Assembly: GCA_965229355.1 (NCBI GenBank)
Contig: OZ245869.1
Coordinates: 2,418,001 to 2,482,000, forward strand
DNA length: 64,000 nucleotides
Origin: GCA-2737725 sp965229355
GTDB taxonomy: Bacteria > Pseudomonadota > Alphaproteobacteria > Rhodospirillales > Rhodospirillaceae
Direction: 5' to 3'
Shown: positions 44,175 through 53,636 of the stretch, piece by piece
How positions within the stretch are numbered: position 1 is the stretch's first letter
Layout of the letters: every line of letters begins with the position of its first letter
Made by a program: the position numbers and the translations under genes
The notes under the pieces: generated by a model
The model's database searches: none
Told to the model about the DNA's origin: nothing
Seen by the model: the letters and a program-made list of their open reading frames with translations, nothing else

Positions 44175-46283
44175 TTAAGCCGCTGGCTCAATCCTGACCG
44201 GAATGGCGGACATGCGCGGCATGGCCTGCAGGGGTTCGCAGTCATCGGTCAGGCTGATCAGCGTTGAGACCGACACGCCCACACTTTCGTAATCCGCTTT
44301 AACGTCGGGCAATTTGCCAAAGCCGTGCGTCATGCTGACCACACCCCGCCGCAAGCTGTCGTCGCATTCGATGATGGCAGGTATGCGCCCATGCGCGGAA
44401 ACGATTTGAACCTTAGCGCCATCTTTCAGGCCTAACTTGGCGACATCATCCGGGTGTACGCATAGTGGATTGAATGGTACCCGCGCTTTAATGCCGGGCA
44501 GATCTTGCAGTGTGCTGTTAGACACTTCCCGCATCCGACGCGAGACCAGTTTAAAATCAAACTCCGAAACAGTCGTTTTTTGATTCAAAACCGCATTCAG
44601 TTCGGCCGCGACATCGTCGGGCATGACATCGAAGCGGCCAGCGCTGGGCCCACGGCCTTCAATTGTTTGTGGTTCAACCTCGTACACTTTCCCAGACGGT
44701 GCGGCTTTCACGTCATCAAGTGAAATGGGGCCATCCACCAACATGGCCAACAACGCGTCTTCGTCTGGCGGGGTGGTCATATCTAGCGATTTGCCAGCAA
44801 AGCGGATTTGTTTGCCTAGGCGTTTGCATAAACTCCACAGGGCATAAGACTCAAAACACAGTTCGGAGTCTTTTGGTGGTGCAACAATCGCAGGTGTGTA
44901 TTGCGCGTAGGGTTTTGACAGGTTCACCCATTCCAACGTCCACGTGTTGTCGGGACGTTCGAACATGACAGGCGGCGGCAGAATATAGTGAGCCAATCGT
45001 GCGGTCTCGCTCATCATCGGCTCCAATGTCACCAACAGATCGAGCGCGCGAAATGCTTTGGCTGATGTGGCGGGGTCGGGCAGGGCCGCAACGGGATTGC
45101 CCCCCGATGTAAACAAAGCGCGGATGCGACCTTTGCCGGGGGTTAAGATTTCTTCCGGCAAATTGGGTGTGGAGCATTCGCCCATCAATTGCGCCGTGCC
45201 GCGCACCCGGGATTTCGGGCGTTTTTCAAAGCCGCGCGCAGGGCCCAACACTTCGGCTCTCCGTGGACGACGCGCGCGCAGTACGCCAGGGTTTGGTACA
45301 GCATCACCCTCACGTAAGAAACGCCCGCAAATCACGCCAATCACTTCATAAAGATGTTCGGTAATGTTGGGGTTCGGCGCCATGCTGGTGCCAGTTCCGG
45401 TCATCACGTTGCCGCGTTTGGATTGCCGCGCAAAAATATCAGCTGTAGCAATTAAATCTGTTGCAGCAATGCCAGCACGCTTAGCCACATAATCAGGCGT
45501 GAACGGTTTTACAACTGCGCGCAATGCATCAATGCCATTCACATTTGCTTTGCAGAACTCTTTGTCTTCCCAACCTTCGCTGAGGATGATGTTGAGAAGC
45601 CCCGCCGCAACGGCAGCATCTTCGCCGGGGATGATCTGCAAATGAATGTCGGCAAATTTTGCTAAGTCTGAGACGCGCGGATCAATCACGATCACTTTCA
45701 TGCCGCGCGCTTTGGCTTCCTTCATGCGCTTGACGGGGTTTTGAATCGGCGTTGACCAACTCCACACCGACACTAACGGATTAGCACCCGCGAACAGCCA
45801 TACGTCCGATGTCTCAAATGGGTCTTTCCCCGCGGCCCAAATGCCTAAGCGGTCCGCAACAACCCATTTGGCGGATTGATCAATCGTCATAGACGAAAAG
45901 AACTGCGCACCCATGGCTTTGGCAAAACCCAAAATCATTGGCCCCATGGTTGAGGCCGCTTGCGCGCCTGTACCGCGATAGACACTTAAAGTTTGTGGGC
46001 CGTCTTCATCGACCAACTCTTTCATCTTCGCGGCAATTTCATCGAGCGCTTGCTCAAGGTCTATGCGCACATGCTTGTCGCCAACACGTTTCAGCGGATG
46101 AAGCACGCGGTTGGGGTGATTCTGAAAATGGTGAGATTCGAGGCCCTTGATGCAGGCGTAGCCTTGGGTGAGGGGATTGTCGTGATCACCGATAACCTTT
46201 GTGACGCGTTCGCTGTCATCGACCGTGACGCGCACGCCGCAATAGCCCAGGCAAATTCGGCAATAAGACGTTGCCTCACGCAT
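44175..46283 (-). CDS. Molybdopterin oxidoreductase with N-terminal 4Fe-4S site
   Basis: 702-residue DMSO-reductase-superfamily catalytic subunit. The N-terminal cluster motif is CRICLGYC (C-x2-C-x3-C) with a fourth Cys in GYACIKG. The molybdopterin-binding body includes FAGANPLVSVWSW and VIVIDPR. The C-terminal dinucleotide-binding domain includes NPLCVHPDDVAKLGLKDGAKVQIVS and MTHGFGKLPD. No Sec codon or obvious Cys ligand is seen in the segment where the Mo ligand usually lies. No signal peptide, so cytoplasmic. ATG 46283 (MREATSYC) is preferred over 46304. Electron-transfer partners are not adjacent; substrate unknown. Confidence 0.85.
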   Translation of the reverse strand: MREATSYCRICLGYCGVRVTVDDSERVTKVIGDHDNPLTQGYACIKGLESHHFQNHPNRVLHPLKRVGDKHVRIDLEQALDEIAAKMKELVDEDGPQTLSVYRGTGAQAASTMGPMILGFAKAMGAQFFSSMTIDQSAKWVVADRLGIWAAGKDPFETSDVWLFAGANPLVSVWSWSTPIQNPVKRMKEAKARGMKVIVIDPRVSDLAKFADIHLQIIPGEDAAVAAGLLNIILSEGWEDKEFCKANVNGIDALRAVVKPFTPDYVAKRAGIAATDLIATADIFARQSKRGNVMTGTGTSMAPNPNITEHLYEVIGVICGRFLREGDAVPNPGVLRARRPRRAEVLGPARGFEKRPKSRVRGTAQLMGECSTPNLPEEILTPGKGRIRALFTSGGNPVAALPDPATSAKAFRALDLLVTLEPMMSETARLAHYILPPPVMFERPDNTWTLEWVNLSKPYAQYTPAIVAPPKDSELCFESYALWSLCKRLGKQIRFAGKSLDMTTPPDEDALLAMLVDGPISLDDVKAAPSGKVYEVEPQTIEGRGPSAGRFDVMPDDVAAELNAVLNQKTTVSEFDFKLVSRRMREVSNSTLQDLPGIKARVPFNPLCVHPDDVAKLGLKDGAKVQIVSAHGRIPAIIECDDSLRRGVVSMTHGFGKLPDVKADYESVGVSVSTLISLTDDCEPLQAMPRMSAIPVRIEPAA

Positions 46284-46396
46284 GGCAGTCTCCCTACGAC
46301 ACACCCCTAAGTCCGTTTATACAAGCATGGGGCGTCGCGGTTGCCAAGGCGTGCGTGTTCGCGCGCTGATCACAAGTTTATGGCGAGGGGCTTCTC

Positions 46397-48076
46397 TTAG
46401 AAGCCGAAGCTGATTTGAAGGACTAAACCGCCGCTACGCTTGGATTTGGTCGCATTGAAGCGATAAATCACATCAGTTTGGATGTAACTGGCGGGTGCGC
46501 GGTTCGTGCTTTCGCGGAACCAATAGCGCATCCCAATGCCAGGGCCCGCGGCCACAGCAAACTTGCGGCTTTCGGCGGAATCGAAGTTGGCTGAGGCATT
46601 TAAGAAAAGTGATGCTCGTAAATTTTGCGAGCTTGAGAAAACTTGCGTCTCATAACCATAGCGGCCTTCCAGCACGCCAATGCTGCGGCCTTGATTCAGC
46701 AAGTAATCAGCCTCGCCGTACAACTGCGCGACAGAGATCGTGCCAGCAATGGGGTCAATATCGGTGTTGAGACCTGCTGAATATCCAGCACGCAGCAACC
46801 AATCATTAATCGCGCCCGAACCGATCTTGAACAAGTGTTCAGCCGCGACGACCATGTTTGTGTCGGCCAAGGGTTTATAACGCGCACCTAGCGCGCCTTG
46901 CGTGGAGTTTGATTGCAGCGCATCGCCGCCCGCCAAAGTGTTCAAGCTGACGCGGCTATAGAGTTGGAACGTGCGGCCTGCAACGTTACCGATATCAGGC
47001 GGCTGCCAGTAGCCTTCTACAACAGCTTGCCCACCACTCCCGCCAGCATTAGCTGGGCGGTCAGCGCGGTATGCCAATGTGCCGTTCAAGCCAAAGGTAC
47101 GGTTCAGTGTTTCCACTTCGCGGCGCAGGGCAAAAACTTTCTGTGTGTCGAACTCGGGTTTTGCGACAGCGCGGTCTAATTCTAACGAGCGTTCAAAATG
47201 GCGTGCGGCTTCTGCGTTATCATTTAGGCGCTTTGCAGCATAAGCGGCATCCAATTCGTTGCCCGCTGTCGTCGTGTTGGCGCAAATACCGTTAAAAGCA
47301 TCGAGAGCGGCTTGGTCATCGCCGATGCGTAATTGCAAATAGACGAGATCGAGATCGCACGCTTGGGCGTTTTTGTTTAATTCCGCGACAATGGCGCGGA
47401 CCCGGTCGTTCTGTTTCAAATTCGCTAATGCTTGCGCTTGGCCCTTTAGCGCCGTGTTCTTTTCAGCAGGCGTGCGGGCGCTAGCGACAGCTTTCTCAAA
47501 AGCCGCAGCGGCTTCGTCCATCCGGTTTAAATCAAACAGTGCAAAGCCTAAACGGCCTTGCACATCATATGACGGTTCGTTGGACGCTGGGTTTAGCACG
47601 GCCACAACTTTCGCTGTGTCTTTTGCTTTCGCGGCCGCATCGGCAATGCCAATGCGCGCTGTGATCGCTTTATCGGCGGGCAGCTTGCCGCTGTTTAAGG
47701 CTTGTTCAAAGTCGGCAATAGCTGTCGCGTCGCCGGTTTCTGACTTTAAGTAAGCGCGCGCTAAGTATAATTCTGCATCGGCGGCGCCAGACGCCACGGT
47801 CGCGTTTGCAACATCAATGGCTGCGGTTTTTTGACCTAGCCGGGACAAAACATCCATTAGTAGGCGTGCGGCGTCGGGGCTGTCTGGGCGTAGTTTAAAG
47901 GTTTGACGTGCTTCTGCTTCAGCGCGGGCCAAATCATTTTTGCCAATCGCATCGTAAGCTGCTGAGGCGTGTTTATATGCTTCGCCTTGCAAGCCTTGTG
48001 CATGCGCAAATGAACTCGCGCAAAGGCAAGAAACACTCATACAAGTCGATAATAAAAATTTACGCATCGGCAGCAT
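46397..48076 (-). CDS. NfrA-like outer-membrane protein with TPR repeats
   Basis: 559 residues. Signal peptide (KFLLSTCMSVSCLCASSFAHAQ, cleavage near residue 26), then TPR-type repeats (about 30-310: AYDAIGKNDLARAEAEARQTFKLRPDSPDAARLLMDVL and similar). The C-terminal domain (about 325-559) resembles the NfrA (phage N4 adsorption protein A) C-terminal region and ends in aromatic/beta-rich sequence with terminal Phe, as in outer-membrane proteins. It is much shorter than E. coli NfrA (about 990 residues). By analogy it forms the outer-membrane exit for the polysaccharide made by the NfrB-like protein 14 bp upstream. Confidence 0.75.
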   Translation of the reverse strand: MLPMRKFLLSTCMSVSCLCASSFAHAQGLQGEAYKHASAAYDAIGKNDLARAEAEARQTFKLRPDSPDAARLLMDVLSRLGQKTAAIDVANATVASGAADAELYLARAYLKSETGDATAIADFEQALNSGKLPADKAITARIGIADAAAKAKDTAKVVAVLNPASNEPSYDVQGRLGFALFDLNRMDEAAAAFEKAVASARTPAEKNTALKGQAQALANLKQNDRVRAIVAELNKNAQACDLDLVYLQLRIGDDQAALDAFNGICANTTTAGNELDAAYAAKRLNDNAEAARHFERSLELDRAVAKPEFDTQKVFALRREVETLNRTFGLNGTLAYRADRPANAGGSGGQAVVEGYWQPPDIGNVAGRTFQLYSRVSLNTLAGGDALQSNSTQGALGARYKPLADTNMVVAAEHLFKIGSGAINDWLLRAGYSAGLNTDIDPIAGTISVAQLYGEADYLLNQGRSIGVLEGRYGYETQVFSSSQNLRASLFLNASANFDSAESRKFAVAAGPGIGMRYWFRESTNRAPASYIQTDVIYRFNATKSKRSGGLVLQISFGF

Positions 48077-48090
48077 TTTATTCAGGTACG

Positions 48091-50190
48091 TTAGGTGGCT
48101 AAAGCTGTCTGGCGTTGAAGCGCCAAGTGTAAGTTTGCCTGTTCTAACAGACCAGTGGCTACAAGGAAGTCGCCAAATCGACCATCCTTAAGCGGAGAAT
48201 ATTGCTGCAAAGCTGCAGTTAAATCTTGGCGGCGGCAAAAGCCCATTTCCACCAGCAGGTCACCCAACAAGGGCTTCGGCTTTGCGCTGTCAGCAATACC
48301 GTCTTTTTGCGTCAGAAGCTGTAAGCCTTTGGTGATTTCAGACTCTTGCACAATCACAATGTGCGGCGCAGCCGCTGTAAGGGCTTTAATATCTTCAATC
48401 ACGCTGTCAGGCAGAGCAGCTGCTGCCAGAACAATCACTTCGCCCTTGTCATTCGTGCCTGCTGGCAAGATGCGATTGCGCACAACCAGATCTAATGGGA
48501 GTAGGTCGCGATTTGTTGTGACATCTTTTATAACAAAGTGGCCGCGCGGCAGGTCATTTTGATAGGCGAGAATTTCCGCCAATGTCTCTTCGTTGATCCA
48601 GCCTTCACGCAACAGAACTTTGCCTAAGTGTTCGTTGGTCCGTGATTGCTCCATCAGGGCGCTCGCCAACTGCTCTTGGCTAATGCTCTTCCAGGCGACC
48701 AACAAATCTCCCAGGCGGCGTTTGTTATCTTTCAGGTGATTCAGAGATGGATAAACGTGGTCAGTCTTATCCCAGGCAATGCCCTTACCGAACACGACGT
48801 GCATGAAAAACAATTTCCAAGCGCGCGAGGCCGCAAAGAAATTAATAACGTTGTTCACGATCATACGTGGCAGTGCGGCTAAACCTTGCGCCGTACCATA
48901 CATAGACGAGACAAAGTAAAAGCGCTGGCCAACGCGGTTGCACAGTAAGAAGAAGTTTGCCGCCATTACTTCTTGCATCCATGGGTGCGAGCTGATGACG
49001 TCTGAGAATAAAGGAATTTCAAAGTATTTGGTGTAAGCGGCAACGGCCAAGAAATTTGCCATCAACGCATAGGCGAAGATTGTGATAAAAGATGTGACCA
49101 CGCCTTTGCGGTCACGCAGCAGCATGTACTTGTTGCCCCAATTGCCTTTCCAGCCCATCTCGAGCCAGCCTTGAAAGGCAATGCCATAAATCCAACGCGC
49201 GCGCTGACGGTAAGCGGCGCGGAATGAATCTGGGAAGTATTCACGAACGGCAATAAAGCTCTGCATTTCCACATCGTGCTCACGGCGCGTAATCAGGCTT
49301 TTGCGTTTTGTCGAATATGTTACCGGCATGCGCACGAAGACTTGCTTCATGCCCAAGTTGGCGAGGCGATAACTGAAGTCGTAATCCTCAGTTAAGCTTT
49401 CAGTATTGAAGGGTTGGTTGTTGGTTTCATCGGCCAGGGCGCCAATGGCGCGTCGGCTGAAGCAGGTGCCGACACCTGCTGACGGCACTTCACCTATCAA
49501 TGCTTCGCGGACCGATAAGTCTTTCGAATGCCACTCGGCAAAGTCATCTAGGTATGTGCCGCCGACCATGGACCACCACGGACGTTCCAGTGACAATACA
49601 GGTAATTGAATGAAGTCTTTGCGCGGCAGCAGAAAGTTGAACAGTTTTAATTCAAGCGGGTGAATAACGTCTTCGCTGTCATGCACGACAATGCCTGAAA
49701 ACTTCATGTCGTGTTGTTCTTCGTGCAGGAAGATAGATTGAATAATCCAGTTTAAGCAGTCTGCTTTACAAGTTGGGCCGTCGTGCGGCACACGCACGTG
49801 CACAACGTGCTTATAGCGGCGCGCCATGGCGTCGATGACTTCACCGGTTTTGGTGTCGTTCGGATACGAGCCACAAAAAATCTTGAAATTTGAGTACTCC
49901 AAGGTTGCGACGTTATGCTCGATCATCTGCGCGATCACGGCATACTCCTGCCAAGCAGGTACCATAATCGCGATGGGTGATTCTTTGGGGCCCAGCAGCA
50001 CCTTCATGTCGAAGGGTTTGTGCCGAAGCCGCAAGTATGTGCCGCGATAGAACTCCCGTGCCCAGTAACAGATGTCGATGAATAAATCGTCGAGACTGCT
50101 CAATAAAATAACAATCGACACCAGCACCGCGCCCCATTCCAGGGCGTGCATATAATTCGCTAGACCGAAGTTGAGCGAATCAATTGCCAT
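48091..50190 (-). CDS. NfrB-like glycosyltransferase with two MshEN-type modules
   Basis: 699-residue inner-membrane family 2 glycosyltransferase. An N-terminal membrane helix precedes the GT core with PAWQE, the DxD-type HDSED, the acceptor-site TED (SLTEDYDFSYRL) and QRARW (the QxxRW motif of processive synthases); more membrane helices follow. The C-terminal region from about residue 491 has RRLGDLLVAWKSISQEQLASALMEQ and LGKVLLREGWINEETLAEILAYQ, an MshEN pair. From about 641 a second pair appears: LGDLLVEMGFCRRQDLTAALQQ and RFGDFLVATGLLEQANLHLALQRQ. MshEN domains bind c-di-GMP, so synthesis is probably c-di-GMP controlled. E. coli NfrB is the closest known relative. Confidence 0.87.
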   Translation of the reverse strand: MAIDSLNFGLANYMHALEWGAVLVSIVILLSSLDDLFIDICYWAREFYRGTYLRLRHKPFDMKVLLGPKESPIAIMVPAWQEYAVIAQMIEHNVATLEYSNFKIFCGSYPNDTKTGEVIDAMARRYKHVVHVRVPHDGPTCKADCLNWIIQSIFLHEEQHDMKFSGIVVHDSEDVIHPLELKLFNFLLPRKDFIQLPVLSLERPWWSMVGGTYLDDFAEWHSKDLSVREALIGEVPSAGVGTCFSRRAIGALADETNNQPFNTESLTEDYDFSYRLANLGMKQVFVRMPVTYSTKRKSLITRREHDVEMQSFIAVREYFPDSFRAAYRQRARWIYGIAFQGWLEMGWKGNWGNKYMLLRDRKGVVTSFITIFAYALMANFLAVAAYTKYFEIPLFSDVISSHPWMQEVMAANFFLLCNRVGQRFYFVSSMYGTAQGLAALPRMIVNNVINFFAASRAWKLFFMHVVFGKGIAWDKTDHVYPSLNHLKDNKRRLGDLLVAWKSISQEQLASALMEQSRTNEHLGKVLLREGWINEETLAEILAYQNDLPRGHFVIKDVTTNRDLLPLDLVVRNRILPAGTNDKGEVIVLAAAALPDSVIEDIKALTAAAPHIVIVQESEITKGLQLLTQKDGIADSAKPKPLLGDLLVEMGFCRRQDLTAALQQYSPLKDGRFGDFLVATGLLEQANLHLALQRQTALAT

Positions 50191-50193
50191 GCG

Positions 50194-52476
50194 TTAGCCG
50201 GTTGCTTCCGGTTGATCTGCATTTTCAGCTATTGCGGCGGCGGCTTTCTGACGCTTGCGGTAATCTAAGAAGCCCCGAACCATGCGCATGAAAATCAACA
50301 TACCTAAGATGCTGATGCCTGAGACAATCCAGACTGAATAGCGATGGAAAATGGCCGACGGCTCCAACAAGGCCCGACGGATGCTGGTCGCACGGTAATC
50401 CTCATCGCCTAGCAGTAAAACCTGACCCTTATTGCCAAAAACAGCAATATCCCCAGCAGCCAAACCTTCAACTTGCACGTCGCGGAACGGCTTGCCGCTA
50501 ACGCTGTTGATCGTTACCCCAGCGTAGTCCCGTAAGTTGGTGATTTGAGCGACAGCCATATTGCCTGCGCCTTTTACCTGCACGGCTTCGCTGGCGTCTT
50601 TCGACTGCAATTTCAGTTCACCATTTTCCACGACGATGTCCTGACGCAAGCCCGGCAGTTTAATACCGAAGCCGACAAAAGCACCGACCGGCGAGAATTT
50701 GCTGGGTTGATCAAATACATTGAGGCGCAGTGACGTTGGTGTAATGCCTAGTGGATAAATAAATGAATGGACATACGGCAAGCTTTCCAGCGGGTTCGCC
50801 AAAAACTCTTGCGGAATGGCAACGGTGCCGGTTTTTGAGAACTGTGATTTTAACCCAAAGAACTGATCGTCGATTTTCACGTCTGATAACACTAAGCGGC
50901 TGGTGGGCATAACTTGAGCCATATATCCGCGTGATAAGGAACGGCAATCGCCAGACTGTGTTGCACGTTGGACGGCAACCCGCAGTGTATTTACCGAACC
51001 CAACAGATAAGACGGAATGTCGGCAGTTAAGCGCACAATGTCACTGGTTGCTTCAACGCGCTCTGCGCGCAGCAGCACATCGTTCATCATCACGCTTAAC
51101 ACGGGCAACGCATCGGAAGCGTCAGGTGAAATACGAACTTCCAATTCCACAGTGGTCGGCCAACGGCCCGGCGGAAGTTTTGATGCAGTGAATGTAGCCA
51201 GCCAATCGCTGTATTCGATCACTGCTTGCGCGCCCATGTTAGGGCTGAGATCGCTAAGCGGAATCCAGGTGCGCGTATCTTGCGCTTCACTAGCGTAACC
51301 AACACTTAAGCTATCGTTCTGCGCCAAGGGGCTCCACACGCTACCGATTAAACCAGCCGGAGCTGCTGCGTTTTCGGTATCAAACATAATCACAGGCTGG
51401 CCATAGATGGCCCCCAGCTTCAAATTGTCTGTTTTATTGACGTCACGGCTACGCAGACCGCTGGCTATCCAAGCATCTAATGCTTTCTCAGCGCCTTCTG
51501 CGGCTAACTCCGTCCGCAACGCCGCGATATCTTGGTCAAGAATGGTATTTAGCCAATCAAATCCAATCACCGTATCGCCAAACGGGGCCTGTCCTTGCAT
51601 GGAGATCAAGATGCCATACGCGGCACGATCAGCGGCTGACTCTAATTTAACCGGTGTTGCGTTGAATTTCGCGAACGCACGCGTACGCGCCAAAGCGCCA
51701 GGGGCGGCAATGCTCACGCCTTCAACAGTATCCCCAATGTTCGGCAGCGTCACAAATTGTGATTTACGACGTGCATCAGCCAGCGCAATGGCGATGCGCA
51801 ATGCCGTACGGTACTCGTCGGCCGTTAACGTGCGTGTCGGCAACAGGATACGCGTTGTCTGCGGCAGAATGCGCCATGCCGTGCCAACGTCGGCAATATC
51901 TTTGCTTGCAATATTATAGTGTAGCGCTGTCGCTGGGTTTACAGTGACCACATTGGCAATCGAACGTTGTTCGCTACAGCGGTTTTCAGACGTAATGGCA
52001 GAGTACTTCAGGCCCAATGTGATGAAATCCGCGCGTGCGCGTGTTTCACCGACGGGGACTTGAAGCGTGCGTTGGATGGCGCCTTCGGCATTTGCGGGTT
52101 CAAAGGCAAATACAGGTGTTTCGTTCAATGACGTGAGAAACGTCATATGGCCGATATTCGAGCGAACATACGTTGCAGCTAAGTTGATCTCAGCACTTTG
52201 CAGCGGCAAATCGCGCGGGATTGGAAAGAAGATTTGGCGGTCAGATTCCGCGCCGTTGAATAACAAAGGCGCATTAAAGCCTACATCGCCCAATGAAAAT
52301 GTACGGCTGGCCGTGGGGAACCATTTTTCAGGGCCCGCCGCCAACCGACGTTCAATCGCATCTTTTTGGGTGGTTGGTTCTGCCGCCAATAACGTCCGGG
52401 CGACAAGGATCGTGCAGAGAAAGGACGCAATCGCTAACAGAACAGCACGAAGCAAAACAGTACGCGAGGCGATCAT
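50194..52476 (-). CDS. BcsB-like periplasmic polysaccharide synthase subunit
   Basis: 760 residues. N-terminal signal/anchor (TVLLRAVLLAIASFLCTILVARTLLA), a large periplasmic part with the BcsB-type alternation of carbohydrate-binding-like and flavodoxin-like segments (FSLGDVGFNAPLLFNG..., LPPGRWPTTVELEVRISPDASDALPVLSVMMND), and a single C-terminal transmembrane helix (YSVWIVSGISILGMLIFM) with a basic tail. This is the topology of BcsB, which guides nascent cellulose through the periplasm and anchors the synthase. It sits between wecB (4-base overlap) and nfrB (3-base gap), so it should serve the NfrB-like synthase, not cellulose. No bcsA, bcsZ or bcsC is present. Confidence 0.82.
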   Translation of the reverse strand: MIASRTVLLRAVLLAIASFLCTILVARTLLAAEPTTQKDAIERRLAAGPEKWFPTASRTFSLGDVGFNAPLLFNGAESDRQIFFPIPRDLPLQSAEINLAATYVRSNIGHMTFLTSLNETPVFAFEPANAEGAIQRTLQVPVGETRARADFITLGLKYSAITSENRCSEQRSIANVVTVNPATALHYNIASKDIADVGTAWRILPQTTRILLPTRTLTADEYRTALRIAIALADARRKSQFVTLPNIGDTVEGVSIAAPGALARTRAFAKFNATPVKLESAADRAAYGILISMQGQAPFGDTVIGFDWLNTILDQDIAALRTELAAEGAEKALDAWIASGLRSRDVNKTDNLKLGAIYGQPVIMFDTENAAAPAGLIGSVWSPLAQNDSLSVGYASEAQDTRTWIPLSDLSPNMGAQAVIEYSDWLATFTASKLPPGRWPTTVELEVRISPDASDALPVLSVMMNDVLLRAERVEATSDIVRLTADIPSYLLGSVNTLRVAVQRATQSGDCRSLSRGYMAQVMPTSRLVLSDVKIDDQFFGLKSQFSKTGTVAIPQEFLANPLESLPYVHSFIYPLGITPTSLRLNVFDQPSKFSPVGAFVGFGIKLPGLRQDIVVENGELKLQSKDASEAVQVKGAGNMAVAQITNLRDYAGVTINSVSGKPFRDVQVEGLAAGDIAVFGNKGQVLLLGDEDYRATSIRRALLEPSAIFHRYSVWIVSGISILGMLIFMRMVRGFLDYRKRQKAAAAIAENADQPEATG

Positions 52477-53636
52477 CCGACATCCTTCGTGTTGATAATT
52501 CCGCCGTATGTAAACGCGCTTTCTTTGGCCAGGATCGTATTGACAATACGTTCTGCGGCAAAGCCGTCACCAAACGGGTTGCGGATATGGGCTGCTGCTT
52601 TTTGATCGCGCGCCAGGGCCGCAAGTGTTTCTTTAATGATCAGATTGCTATCGGTGCCAACCAGGCGTGCTGTGCCAGCTTCGATGGCTTCTTGACGCTC
52701 GGTGACGTCGCGCGTCACGAGAACCGGTTTGCCGAACGAGGGAGCTTCTTCTTGAATGCCACCAGAGTCCGAAATGATCAGGTCGGCGTGTTCCATCAGA
52801 TAAATCATCTGCGGATATGTAGCCGGCGGCACCAGAAAGATGTTTTTCACATCGCCTAATTCTTGTTGCGCGGGGCCTTGAACATTGGGGTTCATGTGCA
52901 CCGGGTAAATAATTTGCACATCGGGGCGCTGCGCAATCGTGCGCAAGGCGCGGAACACTGAGTTCAAGCCATCGCCGAAATTTTCGCGGCGGTGACCTGT
53001 CATGAGCACTAACTTCTTGCTCGGATCGATGAACGGGAATGCGCCAGCGCAGTTTTTCAACAATGCACTATTGGTGCGCAGGCTCTTGCGCATAAATTCC
53101 AAGGCATCAATGCCGGTGTTGCCGGTGATGTGGATGCTGTCGTGAGCAACGCCTTCACGAACCAAGTTATCGGCAGCACGGCGCGTGGGGGCAAAGTGCC
53201 AGTCGGCAATCGCACCAATTAATTTGCGGTTGCCTTCTTCAGGCCACGGTGCACTCAAATCTCCGGTGCGTAAGCCTGCTTCGATATGGCCGATCTTCAC
53301 TTTGTTATAGTAGGCAGCCAGAGCGGCGCCAAAAGCGGTCGTGGTGTCGCCTTGCACCAGGATGATGTCGGGTTGGAAGCTGTGCAGTGGAGCTTGCAGG
53401 GCTGTCATCATCGAACCCTGCAACTCGCTTAAGCTGATGCCCGGGCGCATGAGGTCGAGATTAAAAGTTGGGTTAACGCCGAACAGGCCAAAGATCGGCT
53501 GCATCATTTCGCGGTGTTGGCCGGTCGAGCAGACAGCGTGCTCGACATGGGGGTTTTGGTCGAGCAGGCGAATAACAGGCGCCATCTTGATGGCTTCGGG
53601 GCGGGTGCCAAGAACAGTTAAAATGCGCTGTACCAT
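52473..53636 (-). CDS. wecB: UDP-N-acetylglucosamine 2-epimerase (non-hydrolysing)
   Basis: 387-residue cytosolic enzyme that interconverts UDP-GlcNAc and UDP-ManNAc. It starts RILTVLGTRPEAIKMAPVIRLL and has STGQHREMM, VQGDTTTAFGAALAAYY, HIEAGLRTGDL, TGHRRENFGDGLNSV and DSGGIQEEAPSFGKPVLV, all typical of WecB/MnaA. ATG 53636 is used; the frame is open to 53666. First gene of the wecB-bcsB-nfrB-nfrA operon; its stop overlaps the next start (ATGA). It probably supplies ManNAc for the polymer, as WecB does for the N4 receptor glycan in E. coli. Confidence 0.93.
   Translation of the reverse strand: MVQRILTVLGTRPEAIKMAPVIRLLDQNPHVEHAVCSTGQHREMMQPIFGLFGVNPTFNLDLMRPGISLSELQGSMMTALQAPLHSFQPDIILVQGDTTTAFGAALAAYYNKVKIGHIEAGLRTGDLSAPWPEEGNRKLIGAIADWHFAPTRRAADNLVREGVAHDSIHITGNTGIDALEFMRKSLRTNSALLKNCAGAFPFIDPSKKLVLMTGHRRENFGDGLNSVFRALRTIAQRPDVQIIYPVHMNPNVQGPAQQELGDVKNIFLVPPATYPQMIYLMEHADLIISDSGGIQEEAPSFGKPVLVTRDVTERQEAIEAGTARLVGTDSNLIIKETLAALARDQKAAAHIRNPFGDGFAAERIVNTILAKESAFTYGGIINTKDVG

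Noticed and set aside
50194..52476. Cellulose synthase operon
   Set aside because: Only the BcsB-like gene is present. The synthase lacks a PilZ domain and carries MshEN modules, and no bcsZ or bcsC is linked, so an NfrB-type polymer is more likely.
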